Source: an uncultured Lachnospiraceae bacterium
GTDB lineage: Bacteria; Bacillota; Clostridia; Lachnospirales; Lachnospiraceae
Assembly (NCBI GenBank): GCA_910584785.1
Contig: CAJUDX010000005.1
Coordinates: 1 to 64,000 of the forward strand
DNA: 64,000 nucleotides
Direction of reading: 5' to 3'
Positions 1-7,882 of the stretch are shown in pieces. The notes beneath the pieces were generated by a model. It saw only the letters and a list, made by a program, of their open reading frames with translations. It did not search any database and was not told where the DNA came from. The position numbers and the translations under genes were made by a program. Position 1 is the first letter of the stretch; every line of letters begins with the position of its first letter.

Positions 1-65
1 GCATCGATATGAGCCATAATCCCAATATTCCTGGTTCTTTCCAACGGATATTCTCGTCCAGCCAA
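1..65 (-). CDS. fusA: Elongation factor G, N-terminal start only (partial)
   Basis: Only the first 21 codons lie in the window; the rest continues past the left edge. The reading begins [21 protein letters not shown], which is the conserved N terminus of EF-G leading into the first GTP-binding motif. The start codon appears to be TTG at 65-63, preceded by a strong AGGAGG at a suitable distance. EF-G drives translocation of tRNA and mRNA on the ribosome. Its place right after rpsG on the same strand is the classic str operon order rpsL-rpsG-fusA, which supports the call strongly despite the short fragment. Confidence 0.9.
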   Translation of the reverse strand, partial: MAGREYPLERTRNIGIMAHID

Positions 66-170
66 GGCTTTTTCCTCCTTAATATTACGTGTTTTTGTGT
101 TTCCCCCACAGTTCTTCAAGCATAGGAAGCGCTGCAATCTGCCAATACAGGCAACAGGTAAACAACAAAA

Positions 171-641
171 TTAGAAACGGTAATGAGAAAATGCTTTGTT
201 TGCCTCTGCCATCTTGTGCATATCTTCTTTTTTCTTTACGGATGCGCCAGTATTATTTGCTGCGTCCATAATTTCATTTGCCAGCCTTTCTTCCTGGGTT
301 TTCTCGCCTCTCTTGCGGGAGTAGAGTGTCAGCCAGCGAAGTGCTAAAGCCTGTCTTCTCTCAGCCTTAACTTCGATCGGCACCTGATAGGTAGCGCCGC
401 CGATACGTTTTGCCTTAACTTCCAGCACCGGCATGATGTTATTCATTGCTTCTTCAAATACTTCTACGGCATCCTTACCGGTCTTATCTGCTACACGGCC
501 AAATGCACCGTATACGATTTTCTGGGCAACACCTCTTTTGCCGTCCAGCATGATGTTATTGATCAGCTTGGTAACGACTTTATTATTGTAAATCGGGTCT
601 GCCAATACATCTCTTTTCTGCGTATGTCCTTTACGTGGCAC
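171..641 (-). CDS. rpsG: 30S ribosomal protein S7
   Basis: Encodes a 156-residue S7, the primary 16S rRNA binding protein that organises the 3' major domain and head of the small subunit. The protein starts [20 protein letters not shown] and ends KAFSHYRF, both diagnostic of S7, and the length is standard. The start codon is GTG at 641-639, preceded by AAGGAGGG seven bases upstream, so no alternative start is needed. It lies between rpsL and fusA on the same strand. A gap of about 198 bases separates it from rpsL and contains several short hairpins. Confidence 0.98.
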   Translation of the reverse strand: MPRKGHTQKRDVLADPIYNNKVVTKLINNIMLDGKRGVAQKIVYGAFGRVADKTGKDAVEVFEEAMNNIMPVLEVKAKRIGGATYQVPIEVKAERRQALALRWLTLYSRKRGEKTQEERLANEIMDAANNTGASVKKKEDMHKMAEANKAFSHYRF

Positions 642-662
642 GTTACTTCCCTCCTTAATTAT

Positions 663-792
663 GGTACGGAAATTCCTTCCGTATGCATTAGATCTTCGGT
701 ACTCATGCTGACACCCTCTAAAGGCCGCATGTTCATGCTCGGAATCACCTTCTCGGTGATGGTATTCTCTATCTCCTGCAACCTACAGGTTC
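663..792 (-). promoter_or_regulatory. Structured rpsL-rpsG intergenic region (three short hairpins)
   Basis: The roughly 200-base gap between rpsL and rpsG contains three clear inverted repeats: TACGGAA/TTCCGTA (665-683, 5-nt loop), ATCACC/GGTGAT (744-760, 5-nt loop) and AACCT/AGGTT (780-791). No gene is visible. In Escherichia coli, S7 represses its own operon by binding the S12-S7 intergenic RNA; whether the same happens here is inference from position only. Confidence 0.4.
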
Positions 793-839
793 AATATCAT
801 TTCCGGCATTATCCTACAATCATTACTGCAATCGTTTAC

Positions 840-1259
840 TTATTTTTTCTCTTTCGGTCTCTTGGCGCCGTATTTGGAGCGGGCCTGCTTTCTGTTGGCT
901 ACGCCTGCGGTATCCAATACACCTCTGACGATGTGGTATCTCGTACCGGGAAGGTCTTTTACTCTGCCGCCGCGGATCAATACAACACTGTGCTCCTGTA
1001 AGTTGTGGCCCTCACCTGGAATGTAGCTGGTAACTTCGATTCCATTGGAAAGACGAACTCTGGCAATCTTACGAAGCGCGGAATTCGGCTTTTTCGGGGT
1101 AGCTGTCTTTACTGCGGTACAAACCCCTCTTTTCTGCGGGGAAGAAGTACTGGTTGCTCTCTTCTGTAAAGAGTTAAATCCTCTCTGCAGAGCCGGAGCG
1201 GTAGATTTCTTTACGCTGGTCTGTCTTCCCTTTCTCACTAACTGGTTGAATGTTGGCAT
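840..1259 (-). CDS. rpsL: 30S ribosomal protein S12
   Basis: Encodes a 139-residue S12 of the decoding centre, the protein in which streptomycin resistance mutations arise. The conserved [20 protein letters not shown] and the loop region with [11 protein letters not shown] are present, followed by a basic C terminus. I place the start at ATG 1259 ([13 protein letters not shown]), because AGGAGGTG sits eight bases upstream; the in-frame GTG at 1268 overlaps that Shine-Dalgarno sequence and is unlikely. It is the first gene of the str operon and has its own strong promoter upstream. Confidence 0.98.
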   Translation of the reverse strand: MPTFNQLVRKGRQTSVKKSTAPALQRGFNSLQKRATSTSSPQKRGVCTAVKTATPKKPNSALRKIARVRLSNGIEVTSYIPGEGHNLQEHSVVLIRGGRVKDLPGTRYHIVRGVLDTAGVANRKQARSKYGAKRPKEKK

Positions 1260-1349
1260 TCCTTTCACCTCCTAATGATATTGACTGTTGGTTGCTGTGT
1301 TTCAGCTTTTGGACACAAAAATAATGGTATATTTTTGCACACCGCTATG

Positions 1350-1378
1350 ATTATATCCATCCTTTCCTATTCTGTCAA
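1350..1378 (-). promoter_or_regulatory. Sigma-A promoter of the str operon
   Basis: On the minus strand a perfect TTGACA (1378-1373) and a perfect TATAAT (1355-1350) are separated by 17 bases. This is a consensus housekeeping promoter about 90 bases upstream of rpsL, as expected for a ribosomal protein operon. Confidence 0.88.
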
Positions 1379-1440
1379 GGAATTTTCTTTATTTTTAAAA
1401 AAAATTTCCCGCCAGAAACAGCCCTGCACCATTTTCAGTA

Positions 1441-1480
1441 GAAAAAAAACAGGGTATACAAAACTTGTACCCTGTTTTTA
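1441..1480 (-). terminator. Rho-independent terminator after the aldolase-family gene
   Basis: ACAGGGTA (1449-1456) pairs with TACCCTGT (1468-1475), extended by A/T pairs. On the minus strand the stem is followed by a run of eight T. It lies directly after the stop of the gene ending at 1492 and also works structurally in the plus direction. Confidence 0.85.
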
Positions 1481-1491
1481 ACCTATTATCA

Positions 1492-2382
1492 TTACCCATT
1501 TATTTTTTCAAGAAGTCTGTCTGCTTCCTGCCTCTGTGCCGGACTAGCTGAAAGAGCCGGAAGCTTGCAGTCGGCTACGATGGGCAGCCCCATTTTTTGA
1601 AGGGCATATTTCATGGCAGGCATAAATGGTGTGGAAATCTTATAAAAATCCATTAACCCGTCAATCATGCGCTGAATTTCAGCCACCTTTCCCAAATCCC
1701 CCTGGTTCCATGCCTCTCTCCACTGTGCGCACAAATCAGGCTTAAGATTAGAAAGTGCAGCAATGCAGCCATTGCCCCCGCTTAACAGCACATGCGTAAA
1801 GTTATCATCATACCCGGAATAAATCCTGAATGCAGGATACTTTATTTTAATGCTGCGGATCAGCTCCCTGGTATGAGAAGGCGCTGCCATTGTGTCCTTG
1901 TAACCGACAATATTTCTATGTTTTTCCAAAAGCCGCAGTACAATATCCGGCGTAATATCAAAACCCGTGCGGTCAGGATAATTATAGAGAAGAATATCGC
2001 CGGAAATTTTCTCTGCCACCTGATCGTAGTAAGCAAAAATACCTTCACTGTCCGTTCCTATGTAATATGGTCCGACAATCATTACTGCATCTGCACCGCA
2101 GTTTAAAGCAAAGGAGGAGAGTTCAATTGTTTCCTCCGGGATCAGACGGCCTGTGCCGACATAAACGGGGATGCGTCCCTTTAAATAAGCAAGAGAAGCT
2201 TTAACAAAGCTTTTGGCATCCTCAAGCGTCATGCTGTAAAATTCCCCTGAACTTCCCATAATGGCAATACCGTCCAAGCCGCCCTCAATCAGATGATCGA
2301 ATAAAGTCTTCATTGCCTCCATATCCACACTTCCGTCTTGGTTAAAAGCGGTAAGCACGGGGCATATGTATTCTGCACTCAT
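1492..2382 (-). CDS. Dihydrodipicolinate synthase / N-acetylneuraminate lyase family aldolase or dehydratase
   Basis: A 296-residue class I (Schiff base) TIM-barrel enzyme of the DapA/NanA family. The GxxGE motif (MGSSGEF, about 43-48), catalytic Tyr133 in LLYNYPDRTG and Schiff-base Lys162 in NIVGYKDT are all visible. Family members act on pyruvate-derived substrates, for example 2-keto-3-deoxygluconate aldolase or 5-keto-4-deoxyglucarate dehydratase. It follows the UxaA large-subunit gene by 52 bases on the same strand and ends the operon with a terminator. A role in 2-keto-3-deoxy sugar-acid breakdown is therefore more likely than lysine synthesis, but the exact substrate cannot be told from sequence. 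Confidence 0.85.
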   Translation of the reverse strand: MSAEYICPVLTAFNQDGSVDMEAMKTLFDHLIEGGLDGIAIMGSSGEFYSMTLEDAKSFVKASLAYLKGRIPVYVGTGRLIPEETIELSSFALNCGADAVMIVGPYYIGTDSEGIFAYYDQVAEKISGDILLYNYPDRTGFDITPDIVLRLLEKHRNIVGYKDTMAAPSHTRELIRSIKIKYPAFRIYSGYDDNFTHVLLSGGNGCIAALSNLKPDLCAQWREAWNQGDLGKVAEIQRMIDGLMDFYKISTPFMPAMKYALQKMGLPIVADCKLPALSASPAQRQEADRLLEKING

Positions 2383-2434
2383 TTTCTTTTCTCCTTAATT
2401 AATGTTATAGAAATTGATGTGATAGAAGTATCTT

Positions 2435-3598
2435 TTACATATAATTGCACGCCCTGGAAATGGCGGTTTCAATATAGCCAAGAGCTTCTGCCTTAACCAG
2501 CTTTCCATTGCAAATTTCAATAACATCGTGCAGGAAGTCCTCTGTAATTTCTGCAAGGCTTTCCGGCCCGTAAATCACATGGCTGGCATCGAAATCCAGG
2601 TTATCCCTCATGGTCTGGTAGGTGTTTTTATTTGCAGTAATCTTCATAACTGGGGCAACGGCATTTCCTGTGGGCGTTCCCAGTCCGGTGGTAAAGACAA
2701 CCAGCTGACATCCGCCGGCAATTAACCCGGCTACCGAAGCGGCATCGTTGCTTGGCGTGTCCATAATAACCAGACCGTGACCGGTTTTCATCGGCTCGGC
2801 ATACTCATAAACGGCATTGATGGGACTTTCACCACCCTTATGGATACAGCCTAATGACTTCTCCTCCAGGGTTGTTAAACCGCCGGCGATATTGCCTGGA
2901 GAAGGATTACCGCTACGAATTTCCTGCCCAATCATTTTCAGAGATTCTTCATAGCGGTAGACAATATCATAAATCTTGTCGTGAACCTGCTTATTCACTG
3001 CACGGCGGGCCAGAATGTGTTCAGCACCCAAAAACTCGGTGGTTTCGCAGAGCACGGAGGTTGCACCCATGCCGACCAAGCGGTCACTCAGCGAGCCAAC
3101 TAGCGGATTCGAGCCAAGGCCGGATGAGGGATCGCTTCCGCCGCAGTTGGTGCCAAGAATTAATTCGGAAACCGGGAACTCTTCTCTCCGAAGAAGTGCT
3201 GCCTCCTGCACCATCTCCTGGGCATAGCGAACACCCTTTTCCACCGTCTTAATCGTTCCGCCCTCCTGCTGGATAATCAGAGTTTTTAGCGGCTTATTCG
3301 TTCTCTGACGGATGGCATCCACCACCAGATCCATCTGGCAGCCCTCGCAGCCTAAGGACACTACCACTGTCCCATAGATATTTGGATTTGCCGCATAACC
3401 GGCTAAAATATCCATCGTCAGCTTCATATCCGGCGGCACCTGCGAACAGCCGTTTTGATTATTAAAGGTAATTGCACCGCTTACCTGCGAGGCAATAATC
3501 CTTGTAGTATCTGAAGCACACACGCTTGCCGGCAAAATTAATACATGATTCCGAATACCGACCTTTCCATCTGGTCGGCGATAACCCCAAAATTTCAT
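2435..3598 (-). CDS. UxaA-family hydro-lyase, large (catalytic) subunit
   Basis: A 387-residue protein matching the C-terminal catalytic region of altronate/galactarate dehydratases and the beta subunit of (2R)-sulfolactate sulfo-lyase. The start GYRRPDGKVGIRNHVLI is the family signature. Conserved cysteines occur in NNQNGCSQ, LGCEGCQ and LGTNCGGSD, likely ligands for metal or an iron-sulphur centre. The end near ETAISR is also typical. The SAF-type small subunit is encoded separately upstream at 3860-4144, giving a split enzyme. The spacer between the two is unusually long and A-rich. The substrate is probably a hexonate, hexarate or related 2-hydroxy acid; I cannot choose between them. Confidence 0.85.
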   Translation of the reverse strand: MKFWGYRRPDGKVGIRNHVLILPASVCASDTTRIIASQVSGAITFNNQNGCSQVPPDMKLTMDILAGYAANPNIYGTVVVSLGCEGCQMDLVVDAIRQRTNKPLKTLIIQQEGGTIKTVEKGVRYAQEMVQEAALLRREEFPVSELILGTNCGGSDPSSGLGSNPLVGSLSDRLVGMGATSVLCETTEFLGAEHILARRAVNKQVHDKIYDIVYRYEESLKMIGQEIRSGNPSPGNIAGGLTTLEEKSLGCIHKGGESPINAVYEYAEPMKTGHGLVIMDTPSNDAASVAGLIAGGCQLVVFTTGLGTPTGNAVAPVMKITANKNTYQTMRDNLDFDASHVIYGPESLAEITEDFLHDVIEICNGKLVKAEALGYIETAISRACNYM

Positions 3599-3859
3599 GA
3601 TTTTTTCCTTTCTTGTATCCTTTTTATCTTTTTAATCTTATCTTTTTATTTTTATTTCTTTATTTTTATTTCTATCTCTTTATTTCTATCTTTTTAATTT
3701 TATCTCTTTACTTTTTTATTTTTTTGGTTTTTATCTTTTGCCACTTGAATTCTCTATTTATCAATTCTTTGGTTTTCATCCATATTCTTTTGGTTTTTGC
3801 TTTTCTTTTGGTTTTTGTCTTTCATCCTTAATTTTTTTCGTTTTTGTTTTTTCTTTTCT
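3599..3859 (-). repeat. A-rich low-complexity transcribed spacer
   Basis: The 261 bases between the two dehydratase subunit genes are almost pure A plus G on the transcribed (minus) strand, built from irregular repeats of AAAGATA, AAAAATA and AAACCAAAAG. No start codon with a ribosome binding site opens a plausible gene on either strand. The spacer ends in AGAAAGGA, which serves as the ribosome binding site of the large subunit. A similar tract precedes the KdgT-type gene. Confidence 0.8.
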
Positions 3860-4144
3860 TTAATCGGTTACTCTCTCCCGGACGCTCAATACATTATGGG
3901 TATGCACATGGCTTCCGGCTGCAATTGCACAGCCTGCTTCTCCGATATATTCTCCATATTTAATCACTTGTTCCCCCTGGGCAATATCCGTCCTTGCCAG
4001 CTTATGATACATTGGAATATCTTCCACAACCGGCAGCTTATGGTATTCACCCTTAAACATATATACAGCTTCGCTTCCCTCGGCAATTGGCTCAATGGCT
4101 ACAATTACATTATCTTTTTCGTTTATTATCATTGCATTTCTCAT
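3860..4144 (-). CDS. UxaA-family hydro-lyase, small (SAF-domain) subunit
   Basis: A 94-residue SAF-domain protein corresponding to the N-terminal part of altronate dehydratase or to SuyA of sulfolactate lyase. It shows the short beta-rich fold with NAMIINEKDNVIVAIEPI near the start and GSHVHTHNV near the C terminus, the latter being the usual conserved histidine motif. GTGGAGGT lies eight bases upstream of the ATG. It is the first gene of the operon and is divergent from the IclR regulator gene, with a shared 78-base control region. It should form a complex with the large subunit at 2435-3598. Confidence 0.85.
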   Translation of the reverse strand: MRNAMIINEKDNVIVAIEPIAEGSEAVYMFKGEYHKLPVVEDIPMYHKLARTDIAQGEQVIKYGEYIGEAGCAIAAGSHVHTHNVLSVRERVTD

Positions 4145-4160
4145 TTACTTCGACCTCCAC

Positions 4161-4200
4161 TTGACAGATGATACAAATTCACCTATGATAGCGATACAAA
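4161..4200 (+). promoter_or_regulatory. iclR-type gene promoter with repeated GATACAAA operator candidate
   Basis: On the plus strand TTGACA (4161-4166) and TATGAT (4184-4189) are 17 bases apart, giving a good sigma-A promoter for the regulator. GATACAAA occurs twice, at 4170-4177 inside the spacer and at 4193-4200 near the expected transcription start, 23 bp apart (about two helical turns). This spacing suggests paired operator half-sites controlling both divergent genes; the binding protein is inferred to be the adjacent IclR protein. Confidence 0.65.
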
Positions 4201-4222
4201 CCAAAACAAAAGGAGATTTTCT

Positions 4223-4990
4223 ATGACCAAAGATGAACACCGCTCTACTGCACGGGTTCTTTCCATTCTCAGTACGCTTTCTTCGGAAAAGGAAGGGCTG
4301 ACCCTGGCTGAACTTTCCCAACGCTTACAAGCTCCTAAAAGCAGCCTCTTCCCCATTGTCCATACAATGGCTGACCAAAACTTTATTTTTTACAATGAAA
4401 CAGCCCAGAAGTACACGATTGGCTTAAATTCCTACCTGGTTGGAATTTCCTACATGAACAGACACAATGTTTTTGAACGCATCAAGGATGAAATGAAAAC
4501 CATCGTGCAGCAGTGTTCAGAAATCTGCCAGTTCGGTATCCTAGAGCACGATCTTGTCCTCTACCTGGCAAAGGTTGATTCCCCGGAACCTGTGCGCCTT
4601 GCCTCCGACATTGGCAAACGGCTCCCTGCCTACTGCACCAGTCTGGGAAAAGCACTGTTAAGCCGTCTGAGCATGGAAGACCTTCGGGAACTTTACCCTA
4701 AACCGCTGGCTCCCTTTACCGAAAATACTGTAAAAAATCTTGAAGAACTGTACCAACAGCTTTTAAACGTCCGTGAAACTTCCATTGCCCTTGAACAGGG
4801 AGAAACCCACCCGGATATCTCCTGTATCGCCGTTCCTCTGCTCAGAAACCAGCAGGTGGCTGCTTCCATCAGTGTCAGCGTTCCCACCTTTCGCTTTACA
4901 CCGGAAAAAAGGGAACAAATTGAAACGCTGCTGCTCAGGGCAAAACCCAAATTAGAAAAGCTTCTGGAACAAAATGAACAAATTCAGTAA
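4223..4990 (+). CDS. IclR-family transcriptional regulator
   Basis: A 255-residue IclR regulator. The N-terminal winged helix-turn-helix (residues about 8-65) reads ARVLSILSTLSSEKEGLTLA followed by LSQRLQAPKSSLFPIVHTM; the C-terminal ligand-binding domain contains the typical SLGKALLS and the late ISCIAVPLL segment. AGGAG lies a few bases before the ATG. It is divergent from the UxaA-type operon and convergent with the KdgT-type gene, so it most likely senses a sugar acid or 2-keto-3-deoxy acid and controls both. KdgR-type IclR proteins are known to do this in other bacteria. Confidence 0.9.
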   Translation: MTKDEHRSTARVLSILSTLSSEKEGLTLAELSQRLQAPKSSLFPIVHTMADQNFIFYNETAQKYTIGLNSYLVGISYMNRHNVFERIKDEMKTIVQQCSEICQFGILEHDLVLYLAKVDSPEPVRLASDIGKRLPAYCTSLGKALLSRLSMEDLRELYPKPLAPFTENTVKNLEELYQQLLNVRETSIALEQGETHPDISCIAVPLLRNQQVAASISVSVPTFRFTPEKREQIETLLLRAKPKLEKLLEQNEQIQ

Positions 4991-5061
4991 CATTTATTTA
5001 TTAGTTATTGTTCACATATGGTTAGTGCAGCAGGTACACAGGCCTACATAAACAGTAATAT

Positions 5062-6021
5062 TTATTTTGCTGTTTCCAGAGGAATCTGTGGACAGCCGTA
5101 CTTCTTCGCCCACCATCCGGTAATAATCGGAACCAGGATAGCCGTGACAACAACAGCTGCGGCTATCTGCGTGGTCGCATCCCCGACAAAGGGTGCCCAG
5201 CTTGGATCAACCAGGGCAACGGCTGCCGGTGTAGCGATAGAGTTTCCCGCGGCAGACGCCACAGCCCATCCTGCATAACCCGGACGCTTCCCAATCAGAC
5301 GGTCGCATAGCACGATAAAAGGCCCGCCGATAAATACAGCAATTAATCCCAGGACAATACCGGAAGCGCCACCCTTTACAATATTTAATAAGTTTATGCT
5401 TCCACCCAGGGTAATTCCCACAAACGGAATTAAAAGACCAATTCCCGGTTCAAAAAATTCTTTTACTTTAATATCTATATTTCCCAGTATCATTCCAAAT
5501 AAAAGAGGAACAATCACAGCAACCAGAGACATTAGCGGAATATCTGCCAGTCCCGATGCGCCCAGCGCAACCAGTGTTAAAAACGGCCCGTCATTAATCG
5601 TTAAAACGCTCATTGCTGCAACATCCGTTTCGTCGCCGAAGCTTGCCATCAGTGACATATAAAGGCTTCCGTTGCTGTTGGTTACTGAACTGATAATTGC
5701 CAATGTAGTAATGCCGACAAAACCAGCCGGCCCAAATATCTTTCCGATAACAATTCCAATCACCGCCCCGATAATAAACTTGGAAACCAGAAGGATTCCT
5801 CCCCGTTTAATTACCCTTCCCATTGATTTAAAATGCAGCTGTGTCCCCAGACACACCAGCTGAACCCCCAGGATCGCCGCCGAACCTGCACTGGTAAATA
5901 CTGCAGTGGTAAACGACCCGATCTGAAGCGCCTCTGCAAAAAAGGTATTGACAATCGCCGATAAAAACATGGGGACAATCATCATTCCCGCCGGCACCTT
6001 CTTCAAAAAATCCATAATCAT
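5062..6021 (-). CDS. kdgT: 2-keto-3-deoxygluconate permease family transporter
   Basis: A 319-residue integral membrane protein with about ten hydrophobic segments, matching the KdgT family of 2-keto-3-deoxygluconate symporters. Characteristic stretches include MDFLKKVPAGMMIVP at the start, a central SNGSLYMSL, and FIPLVGI-like and AVASAAGNSIATPAAVA segments late in the chain. AGGAGGGG precedes the ATG by seven bases. The gene is alone on its transcript, downstream of a 400-base A-rich leader. Together with the aldolase-family gene and the UxaA-type dehydratase it makes a coherent sugar-acid uptake and breakdown set. Confidence 0.85.
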   Translation of the reverse strand: MIMDFLKKVPAGMMIVPMFLSAIVNTFFAEALQIGSFTTAVFTSAGSAAILGVQLVCLGTQLHFKSMGRVIKRGGILLVSKFIIGAVIGIVIGKIFGPAGFVGITTLAIISSVTNSNGSLYMSLMASFGDETDVAAMSVLTINDGPFLTLVALGASGLADIPLMSLVAVIVPLLFGMILGNIDIKVKEFFEPGIGLLIPFVGITLGGSINLLNIVKGGASGIVLGLIAVFIGGPFIVLCDRLIGKRPGYAGWAVASAAGNSIATPAAVALVDPSWAPFVGDATTQIAAAVVVTAILVPIITGWWAKKYGCPQIPLETAK

Positions 6022-6428
6022 AACGCAACCCCTCCTAAAGGCTTTTTCTTATCGTATATTATTTTTTGTATTATTCCTTTGTTTTTTCTTTTGACATTCT
6101 CTCCTGCCATGGTTAAAACTTTTATTTTATCTTTAGTATCTTTTTAAATTTATCTTTAGTATCTTTTTAAATTTATCTTTGGTATCTTCTTACTATTTAT
6201 CTTTGGTATCTTTTTTTCTTTTTTCTTCGGTATTCTTTTCCTTTTTTCTCTGGTATCTCTTTACTGATTTTTTGCAGATTTTTGATGTTCTCTGGTGCTT
6301 TACTCCTTTCCTCTTTCGTGTATTATATCGCCCTTTATCTTTGGTTCCTTGTTTTGTTCTTTTTCTTTTGTACTTTGCGCGCTTTTGTTCTTATATAAGA
6401 ATGTTGTTCTTTATTACGAATATCCGTA
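6022..6428 (-). repeat. A-rich repetitive 5' leader of the KdgT-type gene, with tandem 23-bp repeats
   Basis: This 400-base stretch has no plausible gene. On the transcribed strand it is A/G-rich. It contains tandem copies of a 23-bp unit ATCTTTAGTATCTTTTTAAA plus TTT (plus-strand sense) at 6129-6151 and 6152-6174, followed by two diverged units to about 6220. Because the likely promoter is at 6435-6463, most of the tract should be transcribed as the 5' untranslated region. Confidence 0.7.
6389..6402. promoter_or_regulatory. 14-bp palindrome downstream of the KdgT-type promoter
   Basis: TTCTTATATAAGAA is a perfect 14-bp palindrome located about 25-40 bases inside the predicted transcript of the KdgT-type gene. 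The position fits a repressor operator; the protein that binds it is unknown. Confidence 0.4.
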
Positions 6429-6434
6429 GTCATA

Positions 6435-6463
6435 TACTACTATAATTGCCGAAAATTGTCAAT
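6435..6463 (-). promoter_or_regulatory. Promoter of the KdgT-type gene
   Basis: Minus-strand TTGACA (6463-6458) and TAGTAT (6440-6435) with a 17-base spacer. It implies an unusually long leader of about 400 bases before the start codon at 6021. Confidence 0.6.
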
Positions 6464-6648
6464 CCCTAAATCAACATTTTTTACAAAAAAATAAAGCCAG
6501 AGCGCATCTGCGTCAGAATACATTTTCCTTAAACGCGAAGTGAACAGTAAGCAAAAAAGCGCTGATTTAATGCACCCTTCATTAAATTGCCAAACAGATC
6601 TTGCCTGGAAAATGAGTGAACTTATGCAGTTCAGACATTAAATAGCCA

Positions 6649-6677
6649 TTGTAACCCTGTCTTTTCTGTGATAAAAT
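6649..6677 (+). promoter_or_regulatory. Promoter of the malic enzyme gene
   Basis: TTGTAA (6649-6654) and TAAAAT (6672-6677) are separated by 17 bases, about 36 bases before the ATG at 6713. The preceding stretch 6464-6648 holds no gene that I can support. Confidence 0.65.
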
Positions 6678-6712
6678 GAGCTATCAAAACCTCTTTGCAA
6701 AGGAGAACTATC

Positions 6713-7882
6713 ATGGATATCAATGAAAAAGCCTTAAAGCTTCACTATGAAATGAAAGGGAAAATCGAGGTGATTTCCCGAAAATCCATTGAAAACCGGG
6801 AAGACTTATCCCTGCTTTATACGCCGGGCGTAGCCGAACCGTGCAGACAGATTGCTGCCGATTACGAAAAATCCTTCCTGCTTACCCGCCGTTCCAATTT
6901 AGTTGCAGTCATCACAGACGGAACAGCTGTCCTGGGGCTTGGCGATATCGGACCCGCCGCCGGTATGCCGGTAATGGAAGGGAAGTGTGCGCTGTTCAAA
7001 GAATTTGCCGACGTGGATGCCTTTCCGCTGTGCATCGATTCCAAGGATACGGACACCATCGTCAATACCATTGCATTGATTTCCAAAAGCTTTGGGGGAA
7101 TTAATCTGGAAGATATTGCTGCACCCAGATGTTTTGAGATTGAGCGGCGGCTAAAAGAAATCTGTGATATACCTGTTTTCCATGACGACCAGCACGGAAC
7201 GGCTATCGTAGTTGCCGCAGCAATGCTGAATGCAATGAAAGTAACCGGAAAGAATATGGGTGAGATGCAGATTGTGATTAACGGAGCCGGGGCAGCCGGC
7301 ATTGCCATCGGAAAACTCCTTATCCGCATGGGCTTTGGCAACGTGATAATGTGCGATATTCATGGCATTATCTGTGAGGGCGATGAAGGGTTAAATGCAG
7401 GGCAGGAAGAAATTTCGCACATCAGCAACAAAAATAAGCAGCATGGACAGTTAGCTGATGCCCTTAAGGGAGCTGACGCCTTTGTGGGCGTGTCGCGTCC
7501 TAATCTGGTGACCAAAGCGATGATTTCCTCCATGAACCAGGGAATTGTCTTTGCCATGGCTAATCCTGTGCCGGAAATTATGCCGGATGAAGCAAAAGCC
7601 GGGGGCGCTGCCGTCGTGGGAACCGGGCGTTCGGATTATCCCAATCAGATTAATAATGTACTGGTATTCCCCGGAATCTTTAAAGGAGCTTTGTCAGTGC
7701 GGGCAAAGGGAATTACGGAATTAATGAAGGAACGGGCAGCTTATGCCATTGCCGGGATGATTTCCGAAGATGAATTGTCGGCGGAAAATATTATTCCTTC
7801 AGCGCTGAATAAAGCCGTGGCTGACATCGTGGCTGAAGCGGTAGCAAAAACTGCCGTTGAAGAAGGAATCGCACGGGGATAA
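6713..7882 (+). CDS. NAD(P)-dependent malic enzyme (oxaloacetate-decarboxylating)
   Basis: A 389-residue bacterial short-form malic enzyme that converts malate to pyruvate and CO2 with NAD(P)+ reduction. The tyrosine motif LLYTPGVAEPC is near residues 37-47, followed by VITDGTAVLGLGDIGP, the metal-binding region ending in FHDDQHGTA, and a Rossmann motif with GAGAAGIA. I choose ATG 6713 because AAAGGAGA precedes it; an in-frame TTG at 6695 lies upstream of that site. It is transcribed alone or with the tiny overlapping reading frame that follows. It links C4 acids to pyruvate in fermentation. Confidence 0.95.
   Translation: MDINEKALKLHYEMKGKIEVISRKSIENREDLSLLYTPGVAEPCRQIAADYEKSFLLTRRSNLVAVITDGTAVLGLGDIGPAAGMPVMEGKCALFKEFADVDAFPLCIDSKDTDTIVNTIALISKSFGGINLEDIAAPRCFEIERRLKEICDIPVFHDDQHGTAIVVAAAMLNAMKVTGKNMGEMQIVINGAGAAGIAIGKLLIRMGFGNVIMCDIHGIICEGDEGLNAGQEEISHISNKNKQHGQLADALKGADAFVGVSRPNLVTKAMISSMNQGIVFAMANPVPEIMPDEAKAGGAAVVGTGRSDYPNQINNVLVFPGIFKGALSVRAKGITELMKERAAYAIAGMISEDELSAENIIPSALNKAVADIVAEAVAKTAVEEGIARG

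Noticed and set aside
624..1001. Open frame opposite rpsL and the rpsL-rpsG gap
   Set aside because: It lies antisense to a certain ribosomal protein gene and has no ribosome binding site or recognisable domain.
1492..2382. Assigning this gene as dapA (lysine biosynthesis)
   Set aside because: Its neighbours are a UxaA-type dehydratase, an IclR regulator and a KdgT-type permease, and no other lysine genes are near, so a sugar-acid role fits better.
3613..3831. Phe/Leu/Ile-rich open frame on the plus strand
   Set aside because: It is a product of the T-rich low-complexity tract; it has no start signals and no real protein composition.
6179..6445. Hydrophobic open frame in the KdgT-type leader
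   Set aside because: Same cause: poly-pyrimidine DNA read as Phe/Leu/Ser codons, with repeats and no ribosome binding site.
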